The translations under genes and the position numbers were made by a program. From JAJFKX01 sp965230265 (GTDB lineage Bacteria; Pseudomonadota; Gammaproteobacteria; Xanthomonadales; Wenzhouxiangellaceae), in assembly GCA_965230265.1 (NCBI GenBank), contig OZ245999.1, positions 2,232,001 to 2,296,000 of the forward strand: a DNA stretch of 64,000 nt, read 5' to 3'. The notes under the pieces were generated by a model. The model saw only the letters and a program-made list of their open reading frames with translations, ran no database searches and had not been told where the DNA came from. Shown here in pieces: positions 27,101 through 34,071 of this stretch (positions are counted from its first letter, which is position 1; each line of letters starts with the position of its first letter).

Positions 27101-27186
27101 TGCACTGTGTAAACACAAAAAAGCAGACATAACAACATCCCTGTTGCTATCTGTTTATATAGCCATGTCTTTGCTTCTTTGCCCAT
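24130..27186 (-). CDS. Exported TPR-CHAT domain protein (caspase-like peptidase fold)
   Basis: The 1018-residue product has a signal sequence ending YTVQA, so it should act in the periplasm or outside. A short beta domain (to about 130) precedes a long array of tetratricopeptide repeats, about residues 130-560, with typical ANTLNDLALVKSSLG and LSVMGNLYASIGEPATAL units. The CHAT domain occupies about 690-1010. The His (HFATHGV near 876) and Cys (VVLSGCETGLG near 923) of the caspase-haemoglobinase fold are intact, so protease activity is plausible. The TPRs probably recruit the target or a partner. AGGATG precedes the ATG. A small exported Cys-rich protein lies 24 bases upstream. Confidence 0.9.
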   Translation of the reverse strand: MGKEAKTWLYKQIATGMLLCLLFCVYTVQAATIPLVEGSVSRLLPAGESWEVAVPTGQPTHLQIQNQGIDTIATALDDRGNVVSESASWRGREGKYILNLTGASKVSIISAERYAPAGKVELSWIDNNSTASDSLGLGGQYHLSGNQADAINAYQQAVSTLNSANMDWLGDAHFELGILYQSTGQLSEATNQFSQAIAIYQAQLDTNGIAAARNALAVTLRRQGKPILALQSYQAALQLRQANSDHYYAAQTLNNIALLQWQSNDYQAASRSYEQALAILLKRPDLSVDQVARLGVNEYFATGEISELANTLNDLALVKSSLGFVDEAETLWYQALILGQEVEQPVLVAQIQINLARLLQQQGRLELALNYLNPAVETFTDRNDLYWSGEALSVMGNLYASIGEPATALDYYSEALIMAGEYLPQRAYLFSQMARANHRLGQPDLANAQFRQSLSGFEISQQPVSQAVVSSLYGLLLYDQGESHKALNNQYQAIKTLSALGNVREAARAQSRLGQLLITEGQLTAGEQQLKQALAGHRAVGDELFELDTLTALSRAQTGVAALTSAQAATDLAMQIRARTNTENIQTSFVSSRRQAFTQHIELLVDAGDFAGAWQVNEQIRARALLDILPSTQVADNHSPFTVQSAQQSLSFDTALISYFLGDQRSHLWVLDQSGLSHYFLPPADQINALSKELAEALHSQRQSPSRIAYVAGQLSDIVLRPALDGDLQARELIVMADGGLLRVPFGLLPVNTDNRQPLIEYMGVTYSPSARVFAQLSAEPGQPAGKTLVLADPMANFPEPIQDEFAGLPFDLSNMTAMRSASQTGIDLLRLPGAQLEAAAIKRLSPDAIVKSGLQASHDFVISSDLSDYRTIHFATHGVVDAEVPALSGLVLASDHSSQSIEYLRPQQIVGLELNADLVVLSGCETGLGKSAGSEGLLSLSRAFLAAGAQQVIASLWQVSDRATAQLMERFYFHLLKENQPPEQALRAAQQWMQTQPDWQHPHYWAGFVVQGGHGAG

Positions 27187-27210
27187 TAATACATCCTGTT
27201 AGATCGTTAT

Positions 27211-27777
27211 CTAGTGCTCGACAATGCTATGTCCACCAGAGCCCGTATCCCTGCCGCCTTCGGGCCGCCCAGAAATACCGCAAACCACATTCGGGTTAGC
27301 AACCTCTCTGGATAACCACCGCATTTCGCGAATACCTGGTCGAGTCGATGGTAACAATTCAAACTCCAATTGCTTGCTCACATTGTTCGTGGCTTGCCAA
27401 AAATCGCATCTCAGCACTGCCCGACCATCCTCAGCTTTGGTTATGTATCCATTACCGGGGCAAACCGCATGACGGGTCGCCTGACTGATTGCTGTATTCG
27501 TATCAGCACCAACCGGCTCTTGATAAAAATCAGCACTCCAACGTCCTGTGACATCATCACACTGTATATCAATCGCATCATCAGCCTGCATGACCAGACC
27601 ACCGCCCAGATCACATGCCCGGCTGATAATCCACGTTGCCTCATAACCAGCCGCGCAACTTTTCACAGCTCCGGCTTTAAAACCCTGACCACTTTGCGCC
27701 AAAGTAGCCGCACTGAAAATCAGACCGAATAGCAATACAAAGAAAAAACCTAAAAGGTTGTTGTTGGGTACGTTCAT
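27211..27777 (-). CDS. Small exported Cys-rich protein upstream of the CHAT gene
   Basis: ATG 27777 with AAGGA upstream gives a 188-residue precursor with a signal peptide ending ATLAQS; an in-frame TTG at 27783 is less likely. The mature part has six cysteines (KSCAAGY, SRACDLG, IQCDD, HAVCPGNG, LRCDFW, VVCGIS), an even number consistent with three disulfides. It matches no family I recognise. It is the first gene of a two-gene transcript with the exported CHAT protein, 24 bases apart, which suggests a substrate, regulator or co-effector relationship (inference). Confidence 0.75.
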   Translation of the reverse strand: MNVPNNNLLGFFFVLLFGLIFSAATLAQSGQGFKAGAVKSCAAGYEATWIISRACDLGGGLVMQADDAIDIQCDDVTGRWSADFYQEPVGADTNTAISQATRHAVCPGNGYITKAEDGRAVLRCDFWQATNNVSKQLEFELLPSTRPGIREMRWLSREVANPNVVCGISGRPEGGRDTGSGGHSIVEH

Positions 27778-28152
27778 CGTCAAATCCTTTATTCAGGTAA
27801 TAAATTAGGAAATTGACGCGCAAGAAACGCCCTTCAGCACAATCTTCGATACCGCTGTTCGGCACCCGGCAAGCGCTCATCAAAGTTGGTTAGCTGACAC
27901 AACGAACGCCGTTTGAAACCAGGCTATATGACAGTAACGTTATACAACCCATTTTCTGCCGGTCACTCCCCTGCGCAGCCAATTAGCTTCGTTTAACGGG
28001 GTTTTTCCCCATTAGTTATATGGACGCGTGAACTCCAGCTTTCTCCCACTTTTAATAGCGCGATGCTATTTTATTGATGGCCGACCATCATTGACTGTAC
28101 CAGTTACTGTTTAAGCATCGGGCAAGTTGCCCCTAGTTTTGTGTTTTCTTGC
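27778..28152. other. Intergenic region upstream of the CHAT operon
   Basis: No gene is supported. The stretch must hold the promoter of the Cys-rich/CHAT transcript and the 3' end of the sterol desaturase transcript. Several small hairpins are visible, including aatagc-gcgat-gctatt near 28058, gatgg-ccga-ccatc near 28076 and gggca-agt-tgccc near 28119. None has a good U-tract on the minus strand. Confidence 0.5.
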
Positions 28153-28902
28153 TCACTTAAACGGCCATATCAGTAGATTCCATAAACTTTGATCATGTTC
28201 ATTGGCCACTCCTATTTTCATCCCTTGCTGTCTTTGCCAGCGACTACGAGTTCGGAATAAGCGATCCCACAAACTCAAAATAGTCGAATAATTAGAATCG
28301 GTGTGCTCGCGAGTTGCATGATGATGCACCCAATGAATGGAAGGTGTGACAATAACCCAGCTGAGCGGTCGCTCTAGCGCAACCGGTAAACGTAAATTGC
28401 TATGGTGGAAAATGGCTGATATTAAAACCAACAGTTCGAATATCAGCACGCTACTAAACGGGACACCCATAACTAATATGAACCCAGCACGAGCGAATGC
28501 CGATAAAATCACTTCGCCAAAATGAAAGCGCACAGCGCTGGTGGCATCTAAAAATTCATCCAAATGATGAACTTGATGAAAGCGCCAAAGAAAAGACAGC
28601 TTATGGTTGGCAACATGCCAGGCATAAATGGCCAGATCCAGAATCAACAAATCGAGCAATAAGCCAACACCGCCCTGCCACCAATCAGGCCGCCAACCCC
28701 ACCCATAACCAGCGGCCCAAGCTGTTAGCGGCAGTATAACCAATGGTGACAAAAGCGCATTAATCAGCCATAACAAGCCATTATTGGCTAACCGTCTGCG
28801 TTGATTTGGCCAGCGATCACTTGAAAACCACCGTTCCAATAACAACACAAGCGCAAACCAGCCCAGCACCAGCCAAGTTTTCAATACCAGTAACTCATCC
28901 AT
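28153..28902 (-). CDS. Sterol desaturase / fatty acid hydroxylase superfamily protein
   Basis: This is an integral membrane di-iron enzyme of about 249 residues. The eight-histidine pattern is present: HVANH, HQVHH, HHSN and IHWVHHHATREHTDSNY. I start at ATG 28902, which overlaps the upstream gene's stop by 8 bases; the frame opens at a TTG at 28911. Family members hydroxylate or desaturate lipid chains or sterols using oxygen; the substrate here is unknown. It is the last gene of a PhyH-YhhQ-desaturase operon. A GGACACCCAT copy lies in antisense orientation inside it at 28461. Confidence 0.9.
   Translation of the reverse strand: MDELLVLKTWLVLGWFALVLLLERWFSSDRWPNQRRRLANNGLLWLINALLSPLVILPLTAWAAGYGWGWRPDWWQGGVGLLLDLLILDLAIYAWHVANHKLSFLWRFHQVHHLDEFLDATSAVRFHFGEVILSAFARAGFILVMGVPFSSVLIFELLVLISAIFHHSNLRLPVALERPLSWVIVTPSIHWVHHHATREHTDSNYSTILSLWDRLFRTRSRWQRQQGMKIGVANEHDQSLWNLLIWPFK
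28461..28470 (+). repeat. GGACACCCAT motif inside the sterol desaturase gene
   Basis: The sequence cgggacacccataac occurs here and is shared with the intergenic copy at 2969-2983. It is on the strand opposite to the gene and codes for M-G-V-P. It belongs to the RAYT-linked dispersed set. Confidence 0.75.
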
Positions 28903-29455
28903 TAGATTCAACCCTGTATTTAGATTGACGCCACCGGTTAATTAGCAATCGATACGGTCCTAATAAAATCAAGGCCAACACTAATTTGACAAAATAATCT
29001 CCGATAGCCCACGTCACCCATGGCAACCCTGTGGCGTAAAACGCAATTGCAAAAAACCATGCGGTGTCCAGTAATGAACCAATAGCACTGGATATCAACG
29101 GTGGTTGCCACCACCGACCATGACGCAATCGATCAAATAACTGGACATCCAATAGCTGAGCTAACAAAAACGCACTGCCAGATGCCAGAGCAATACGGGG
29201 TGTAGCCAATATTGTCGAGAGCAATACCGCACAGGCAAACCCTATCCATACCACTTTTCGAGCCATCCGCGAGCCAAAACGCCGATTGGTAAGATCAGTG
29301 ATCATGAACGAAACCGGATAAGTAATAGCCCCCCAGGTCAACCAATTATTAATTGGGTATTGCACGAGGACATTAGCACTGACAACAATCATCACCATCG
29401 CCAAAACCAACCAGGTCATAACTTGGCGGGAATGATCAACTTTAGCATTCATCAT
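28895..29455 (-). CDS. yhhQ: VUT-family (YhhQ) queuosine precursor transporter
   Basis: The 186-residue membrane protein has about six helices. It carries the family block TYPVSFMITDLTNRRFG and the SAIGSLLDTAWFFAIAF and WAIGDYFVKLVLALI segments. YhhQ takes up queuosine precursors such as preQ0 and preQ1 for tRNA modification. The start ATG overlaps the stop of the PhyH gene as ATGA, and its own end overlaps the desaturase start. Those overlaps show tight translational coupling. No queuosine biosynthesis gene is in the window. Confidence 0.88.
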   Translation of the reverse strand: MMNAKVDHSRQVMTWLVLAMVMIVVSANVLVQYPINNWLTWGAITYPVSFMITDLTNRRFGSRMARKVVWIGFACAVLLSTILATPRIALASGSAFLLAQLLDVQLFDRLRHGRWWQPPLISSAIGSLLDTAWFFAIAFYATGLPWVTWAIGDYFVKLVLALILLGPYRLLINRWRQSKYRVESNG

Positions 29456-30294
29456 GGCTGATCAACCTGAATTTCAACATCAGCGAATACTGCAGACCGG
29501 CTGCCTGATATTGGCAAGTTACAAGGCTGGCGATAGGTAAAAACCAATGCTAGCTTTCGTTGTTGCGTTTGATTGCGTCCAGCAGCGTGTATTAAGCCGC
29601 TGTGAAACAGCAGCACATCACCAGGGTGCAACTCCGCACGCAATGCCTGATGCATTAACGTTCGATTCTCAGGTAAATCAGTCCTCAAAAAAGAAGCCTG
29701 ATCAAACCTGGATTTATCCAATTTGACATCATGACTACCGGGAATAAGCCGCATACAGCCATTTCTGGCTGTTTCATGAGTCAGTGCTAGCCAGGCTGTT
29801 ACCAGATTATTTTCCTGAAAACACCAATAACGAAAATCTTGATGCCACATGGTACTGCTGGAAAACTGCGGGTGCTTTGTCATCACACAATTGTGATGTG
29901 CTTGCACCAGAAATATGCCATCTGAGGGAAGTTCTTGGGTGTCCTGTATCGGTTCTTGGGTGTCCTGTATCGGTTTTGAAAAGCGCTGAATCTGCAAAAG
30001 CTCCGCAACTGTTCTAACCAACCGAGGGGTTTTACCCCATTCGGCAAAACTGCTATGCCGTTGATAGGCATGCAATAGCCGACGAATGGTTTTGCCTCCA
30101 TCGGCCTGTTTGCTCTGTGGTGCACCTTGATATGCCACATCCGCCTCGTACTCCACTGGTTCAGAGGCATCTATCAACTGCTGTTCTGCGATGTTGCGCA
30201 AATAATCAACCTGTGTTGCTGTCGCCATCTGACGTACTATCAGATACCCTTGAGCAGCGAAAAACTGCTGTTGCGCCTTAGCTAATGCTTGCAT
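29452..30294 (-). CDS. Phytanoyl-CoA dioxygenase (PhyH) family oxygenase
   Basis: The 280-residue protein has the Fe(II)/2-oxoglutarate oxygenase facial triad: MWHQDFRYW (H and D) and the distal His in LLFHSGLIHAAGRN. NGCMRLIPGSHDV and the 2-oxoglutarate-binding Arg region near RKLALVFTYR also fit. The substrate is unknown. Between residues 108 and 121 the protein carries a duplicated P-I-Q-D-T-Q-E block from a 21-bp tandem repeat holding two GGACACCCA motifs. It begins the PhyH-yhhQ-desaturase operon, back-to-back with the hydrolase gene at 30360. Confidence 0.88.
   Translation of the reverse strand: MQALAKAQQQFFAAQGYLIVRQMATATQVDYLRNIAEQQLIDASEPVEYEADVAYQGAPQSKQADGGKTIRRLLHAYQRHSSFAEWGKTPRLVRTVAELLQIQRFSKPIQDTQEPIQDTQELPSDGIFLVQAHHNCVMTKHPQFSSSTMWHQDFRYWCFQENNLVTAWLALTHETARNGCMRLIPGSHDVKLDKSRFDQASFLRTDLPENRTLMHQALRAELHPGDVLLFHSGLIHAAGRNQTQQRKLALVFTYRQPCNLPISGSRSAVFADVEIQVDQP
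29931..29972 (-). repeat. 21-bp tandem repeat, each unit with one GGACACCCA motif
   Basis: gttcttgggtgtcctgtatc plus g occurs twice in a row (29931-29951 and 29952-29972). On the minus strand each unit contains aggacacccaa. The period is 21 bases, a multiple of three, so the PhyH gene stays in frame and gains seven residues per unit. Confidence 0.93.
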
Positions 30295-30359
30295 CAGTCC
30301 ATAATAGTAATATTAATCATCGCGTATTTTATATTGAGAGCGCCCTATACATACAGCTT

Positions 30360-31307
30360 ATGAGTTTAACAACACTAATTATTATTGGGCTGGGTATGGC
30401 GCTAATAGCTGCAGTTGTGATTTGGTATTGGGCTACTCCGATTGCGCTGTGGTTCCGGTTCTTAGAGCGTAAACATGGTCGAATGCGCTCTGGTTGGTTA
30501 AGTATCCATAAAAGAGCACTGCATGTTTTATACCGCCCACCGGACGGGGTTCATCAGCCACAAACGGTTCTGTTATTGCATGGGCTTGGCGCGGACGCCG
30601 AACATTGGTGCCTACTATCTCCAGAACTGCCCCGCCACCTACAACTCATCGCTCCCGATTTACCTGGTTTTGGGTCAAGTCAAAAACCAGACTGTGAAGT
30701 CGCCAACACACAAGCTGCTGCCAAGTGGCTGGCAGAACTACTCAATGAGCTTGAAATTCCAGCCTGCCATGTTATCGGTAACTCTATGGGTGGGTATCTG
30801 GCTGCACAACTGGCTCATGACTACCCTAATAAGGTGCTCAGCTTATGGCTGTTAGCACCGGGTGGTATACACAGCGCAGCCAATAGTGAAGTTTTTAATA
30901 TGATCCAAGCCAATGAAACCAACCCTTTGATAGTCACTAATCTATCAGAACAAAAACGGGTTTTTCATTTGACCATGCAACGACGTTTATGGATTCCCGA
31001 AGCCATGCATCGCTGGCTAGCCCGACGTGCGCGCAGGCAAGCCAAACACTGTCAAGCCTGTTTTGATGCAATGCGCTACCACTCGACCCCGTTAGAAAAA
31101 CTAATCCCTAATATCGCACACCCAACTCTATTGACTTGGGGGGATTGTGATCGCGTTTTACACCCTGAAGGCGCAAAAATAATGCAACAGCTAAACCCCG
31201 ATATTAAATTGCATCTTCTGAAAGATACTGGTCATCTTCCCATGCTGGAACGCCCCAAAATCTGCGCAAACCAATATCGAAAGTTTCTGGAATTACTCAA
31301 TGAATAG
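30360..31307 (+). CDS. Membrane-anchored alpha/beta hydrolase
   Basis: ATG 30360 starts a membrane helix (MSLTTLIIIGLGMALIA...) followed by a canonical alpha/beta-hydrolase fold in 315 residues. An upstream in-frame ATG at 30285 lies in the divergent promoter region. The oxyanion segment LLHGLGADAEHW, the nucleophile elbow GNSMGGYLAA, the acid in WGDCDRVLHP and the His in DTGHLPMLE complete a Ser-Asp-His triad. Likely an esterase or lipase acting at the inner membrane; the substrate is unknown. It is divergent from the PhyH operon. Confidence 0.87.
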   Translation: MSLTTLIIIGLGMALIAAVVIWYWATPIALWFRFLERKHGRMRSGWLSIHKRALHVLYRPPDGVHQPQTVLLLHGLGADAEHWCLLSPELPRHLQLIAPDLPGFGSSQKPDCEVANTQAAAKWLAELLNELEIPACHVIGNSMGGYLAAQLAHDYPNKVLSLWLLAPGGIHSAANSEVFNMIQANETNPLIVTNLSEQKRVFHLTMQRRLWIPEAMHRWLARRARRQAKHCQACFDAMRYHSTPLEKLIPNIAHPTLLTWGDCDRVLHPEGAKIMQQLNPDIKLHLLKDTGHLPMLERPKICANQYRKFLELLNE

Positions 31308-31671
31308 ATCAGAAGAGAATTAATCAGGACACCCAATATTCTTTAAACAGTTAATTAATCACTCTATTAATTAAACTGAATCAGTGACTCCAAATACCTG
31401 GAAACATAACCAATCTCATCCAAACCTGAATACCAAAAATCATTATGAAGAGGTAACTGCTCACAAAGCTTAAGTTGCCTATCTCGCTTACGCTAAAAAA
31501 GCAGCGGCCATAAACAATCACTATGCAATAAATTAAAGTAACCACTTATTACCCAAACACATCAACTTTCAAATAAAAAGGCAAATATCCTACAAAGCAC
31601 AGCGTTAAACACCGATGTTCCTGATCAAGGCAACTCGCTAACATAATCACACACTCAATTGGAATTTAATT
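31308..31671. other. Leader region of the RAYT gene
   Basis: No gene is supported. The stretch is AT-rich. It contains aggacacccaa at 31326-31336 and a long AT hairpin at 31348-31378. The RAYT promoter is probably here, but no clear -35/-10 pair stands out. Confidence 0.6.
31348..31378 (+). repeat. AT-rich hairpin upstream of the RAYT gene
   Basis: cagttaattaat and attaattaaactg pair over 11 to 12 bases with one bulge, around loop cactct. It starts 12 bases after the upstream motif. Its symmetric counterpart lies downstream of the gene. Confidence 0.7.
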
Positions 31672-32676
31672 ATGACCATACCTCGTTCTGCGTTGGTGTC
31701 GCTAGCTGCAACATCTTATTATCACTGTATTGGGCGATGTGTCCGCCGTGCTTACCTGTGTGGCGACGATGCTGTATCCGGGCGTTCATTTGAACATCGA
31801 CGAGAGTGGATAGTTAAACGTTTAGCCGAGCTCTCTTCAACTTTTGCATTAAATGTTTGCGCTTATGCAGTCATGCATAATCACTATCATCTCGTACTTC
31901 ATATTGACTCAGAAACTGCTGGCAACTGGTCTGACCTGGAAGTGTTAGATCGCTGGTGTTCACTGTTTTCTGGTCCTGTGATTGTTCAACGCTATAGAAA
32001 AGGCGAGCCCCTCTCTGATGCAGAATTATTAATGGTTGCAGATCGCGTATCGCTCTATCGCTCGCGTTTATCTGATTTATCTTGGTTTATGCGCTGTCTC
32101 AATGAACATATTGCAAGAATGGCAAATGATGAAGATAACTGCACAGGTCGTTTTTGGGAAGGTCGCTTCAAATCTCAGGCATTACTGGATGAAAAGGCTT
32201 TACTCAGTTGTATGGCTTATGTGGACCTCAACCCTGTGAGAGCAGGTATAGCGGAAACGCCAACGCAATCTGACTTTACCTCTATCCAACAACGAGTTAA
32301 GCAAATACCCAGAAGCGTACCTGAGAAAACTGTTGAAGCACTGTCACAGTTACCTAATTTAATGCGTTTTAGACAACAGTCGAGGCAATCTTGTCAGTTA
32401 CCGTTTTCATTATCAGATTATATGGAATTACTTGACTGGAGTACTCAAATTACTCACCCGGGCAAGCGAGGTAAGGCCAGGCTCAAACGACCAGCCATAC
32501 TTCAACGGTTAGCTATCGAACCCCATCATCTGATTCGCTATCTGAATCGCAAAGAACAAGGGTTTATTTATGTCATTGGAACGCGTCAGGCCATCAAAGA
32601 TGCAGCTTCAGAACTTGGGCGGAAATTTTTAAAGGGTATCACCGCAGCCAATCGTTTATTTCCAATTACCAAATAA
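31672..32676 (+). CDS. REP-associated tyrosine transposase (RAYT, Y1_Tnp/IS200-like)
   Basis: The 334-residue protein starts with the family hallmark MTIPRSALVSL followed by YYHCIGRCVRRAYLCG. The HUH motif is VMHNHYHLVLHI. The helix block CTGRFWEGRFKSQALLDEKALLSCM and AYVDLNPVRAGIA also belong to the Y1 transposase fold, which carries the catalytic tyrosine. A longer C-terminal region ends with a helical segment TRQAIKDAASELG. RAYTs cut and join single-stranded repeat hairpins and are thought to spread REP sequences. The gene is flanked on both sides by hairpins and GGACACCCA motifs, which suggests that these are its cognate repeats. Confidence 0.92.
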   Translation: MTIPRSALVSLAATSYYHCIGRCVRRAYLCGDDAVSGRSFEHRREWIVKRLAELSSTFALNVCAYAVMHNHYHLVLHIDSETAGNWSDLEVLDRWCSLFSGPVIVQRYRKGEPLSDAELLMVADRVSLYRSRLSDLSWFMRCLNEHIARMANDEDNCTGRFWEGRFKSQALLDEKALLSCMAYVDLNPVRAGIAETPTQSDFTSIQQRVKQIPRSVPEKTVEALSQLPNLMRFRQQSRQSCQLPFSLSDYMELLDWSTQITHPGKRGKARLKRPAILQRLAIEPHHLIRYLNRKEQGFIYVIGTRQAIKDAASELGRKFLKGITAANRLFPITK

Positions 32677-32698
32677 ATCATACTTAAATACTCATACA

Positions 32699-32725
32699 GC
32701 ACTATCAGGCCTAGCCTGATAGTGC
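32699..32725 (+). repeat. Perfect 12-bp hairpin just after the RAYT gene
   Basis: gcactatcaggc, loop cta, gcctgatagtgc forms an uninterrupted stem 23 bases after the stop. There is no U-tract after it, so a plain terminator is less likely than a transposase-recognised end structure like those of IS200/IS605 elements (inference). Confidence 0.85.
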
Positions 32726-32847
32726 GCAACCTCTTTGCCGTCACCATAAAAATCGTTAACGCATGCTCACAAGAGCTATGTGCTGCTCAGTTCATCGTCA
32801 GATCTATATCCCCCTGATTACCCCTCACTTTAAACAACACCCTTTGA

Positions 32848-32882
32848 GATTAATGTTAGCGGATTAATGTTAGGACACCCAT
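32848..32882 (+). repeat. Short direct repeat running into GGACACCCAT downstream of the RAYT
   Basis: gattaatgttag occurs at 32848-32859 and again at 32862-32873. The second copy ends in the first base of ggacacccat (32873-32882). This repeats the arrangement found inside the gene at 7979-8010. Confidence 0.85.
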
Positions 32883-32966
32883 GATTTCTTTCGATGAAAC
32901 CCCTCACCAAACTCTTTTGCCTTGATTGAAAGTCATGGCTGTCCCAACTATGTCTTCTCAATTAAG

Positions 32967-33875
32967 CTACTCAAAGCCATCAAAAAACAATACATCATCT
33001 ACAAATATTGTTAATGGTAAGGGCTCGGGTGCAGGCGTGTCTGACCCTACAGTAACTCCCAGTGATAGTATTCCACGTACGGGAGTCGTAATATCCAACC
33101 ATTGAAAACCAGCCGCAATATCGCCAGCTGTAAACGGCAAACCAATGTTATTGAAGTTATCTACATCGTCATCCAGCAAACCAAGTTGCATATCGGGCGG
33201 TAGAAATTGACCTGCCATATAAAAATCATTATCTCCGGCACGATATTCAACCCTGTTGGTACCATCAACCACCCTGATATAGTCTGGCAAAGAAACCAAT
33301 GATCCGGTATCGCCTGCCCCAAAACCTGCCGCATCAATATCCGTATAATGAAACAAAGTGATCACCAGATCCCGATCCGAGATATTGGTTACCATCAAAA
33401 TATTCTCCAGTGTTCCCTGTCCGGGCGCCACTTCAGTCACTGTAATCACGCGTTGAATATCAAATAAACCACGTTCACCCACATCGATCCACTCAAGGGT
33501 CGCTGTGTCACCATTGAAATCTGATAATGTTGGCTCACCAAGGGCAAACTCTTGTGCATCCCCTTCTACTCGGTAATACCAGCCATCATTAAACAACACT
33601 GATGCAGTAGGGAAGCTATCATCTCCTCCCACGCCTCTGAACCTGGTCGATGGCACACCCGGAATTTGAAATGAAAGGATTCGATAGGTTACATCGCCAT
33701 CAAAAATGGTATCTGCACCCAATGTTAATTCTGCATGCTGGATATTTTTTGCATAAGACATCAAAACCACTGACGAAAGTAAGAGTGCAGACAAGCTTTT
33801 GTTAAAAACATAACCGGCAGTTAAACACCTTGAAACAGACACTGTTTTTTTAATCATTGAAAACGGTTTTTTCAT
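32967..33875 (-). CDS. Secreted protein with a C-terminal D-G-F-E tail
   Basis: The 302-residue precursor has a basic N-terminus and a hydrophobic segment ending MSYAKN. The mature part has beta-rich repeats (TLGADTIFDGDV, VITVTEVAPGQGTLENI, ITLFHYTDIDAAGFG) without catalytic motifs. It ends IFVDDVLFFDGFE. Short Asp/Phe-Gly-Phe-Glu tails occur on many secreted proteins of Xanthomonadales-like bacteria, and may be a sorting signal, though I know no proof of that. It stands alone with no partner gene. Confidence 0.72.
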   Translation of the reverse strand: MKKPFSMIKKTVSVSRCLTAGYVFNKSLSALLLSSVVLMSYAKNIQHAELTLGADTIFDGDVTYRILSFQIPGVPSTRFRGVGGDDSFPTASVLFNDGWYYRVEGDAQEFALGEPTLSDFNGDTATLEWIDVGERGLFDIQRVITVTEVAPGQGTLENILMVTNISDRDLVITLFHYTDIDAAGFGAGDTGSLVSLPDYIRVVDGTNRVEYRAGDNDFYMAGQFLPPDMQLGLLDDDVDNFNNIGLPFTAGDIAAGFQWLDITTPVRGILSLGVTVGSDTPAPEPLPLTIFVDDVLFFDGFE

Positions 33876-34071
33876 ATAGCTTTAGCTCGATTTACGAAGA
33901 GCTTAGTAGGCTATTTGCTACCGCTTTCACAGTCAAAGCTTCGGCAATGACCAAACAAGGACAAAGTTATGACGAGCTTATGTCTTTGATTAGAATGAGC
34001 TTTTATGCCTATCACTTGGACATAGCGTCAAGAGCGACAAGGGAGGTTTAATCTTAAGATACCCTGAGTTT

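Larger units (their letters stand above)
31326..32882 (+). mobile_element. Candidate RAYT element bounded by GGACACCCA motifs
   Basis: A REP-associated tyrosine transposase gene is flanked by one motif on each side in the same orientation: aggacacccaa at 31326 and aggacacccat at 32872. Each side also has a hairpin between motif and gene (31348-31378 upstream, 32699-32725 downstream). RAYT genes are known to be flanked by the repeats they mobilise, usually as single-copy domesticated genes. The outer limits are inferred from the motifs, and no target-site duplication is expected for this enzyme class. Confidence 0.55.

Noticed and set aside
24043..27186. Integration of a genomic island at tRNA-Arg next to the CHAT gene
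   Set aside because: No integrase, no repeat of the tRNA 3' end and no obvious foreign gene block are seen.
33857..34051. A 64-codon plus-strand open frame between the DGFE-tailed protein and kdkA
   Set aside because: It overlaps the start of the minus-strand gene and has no convincing start or motif; the later half looks protein-like but support is too thin.
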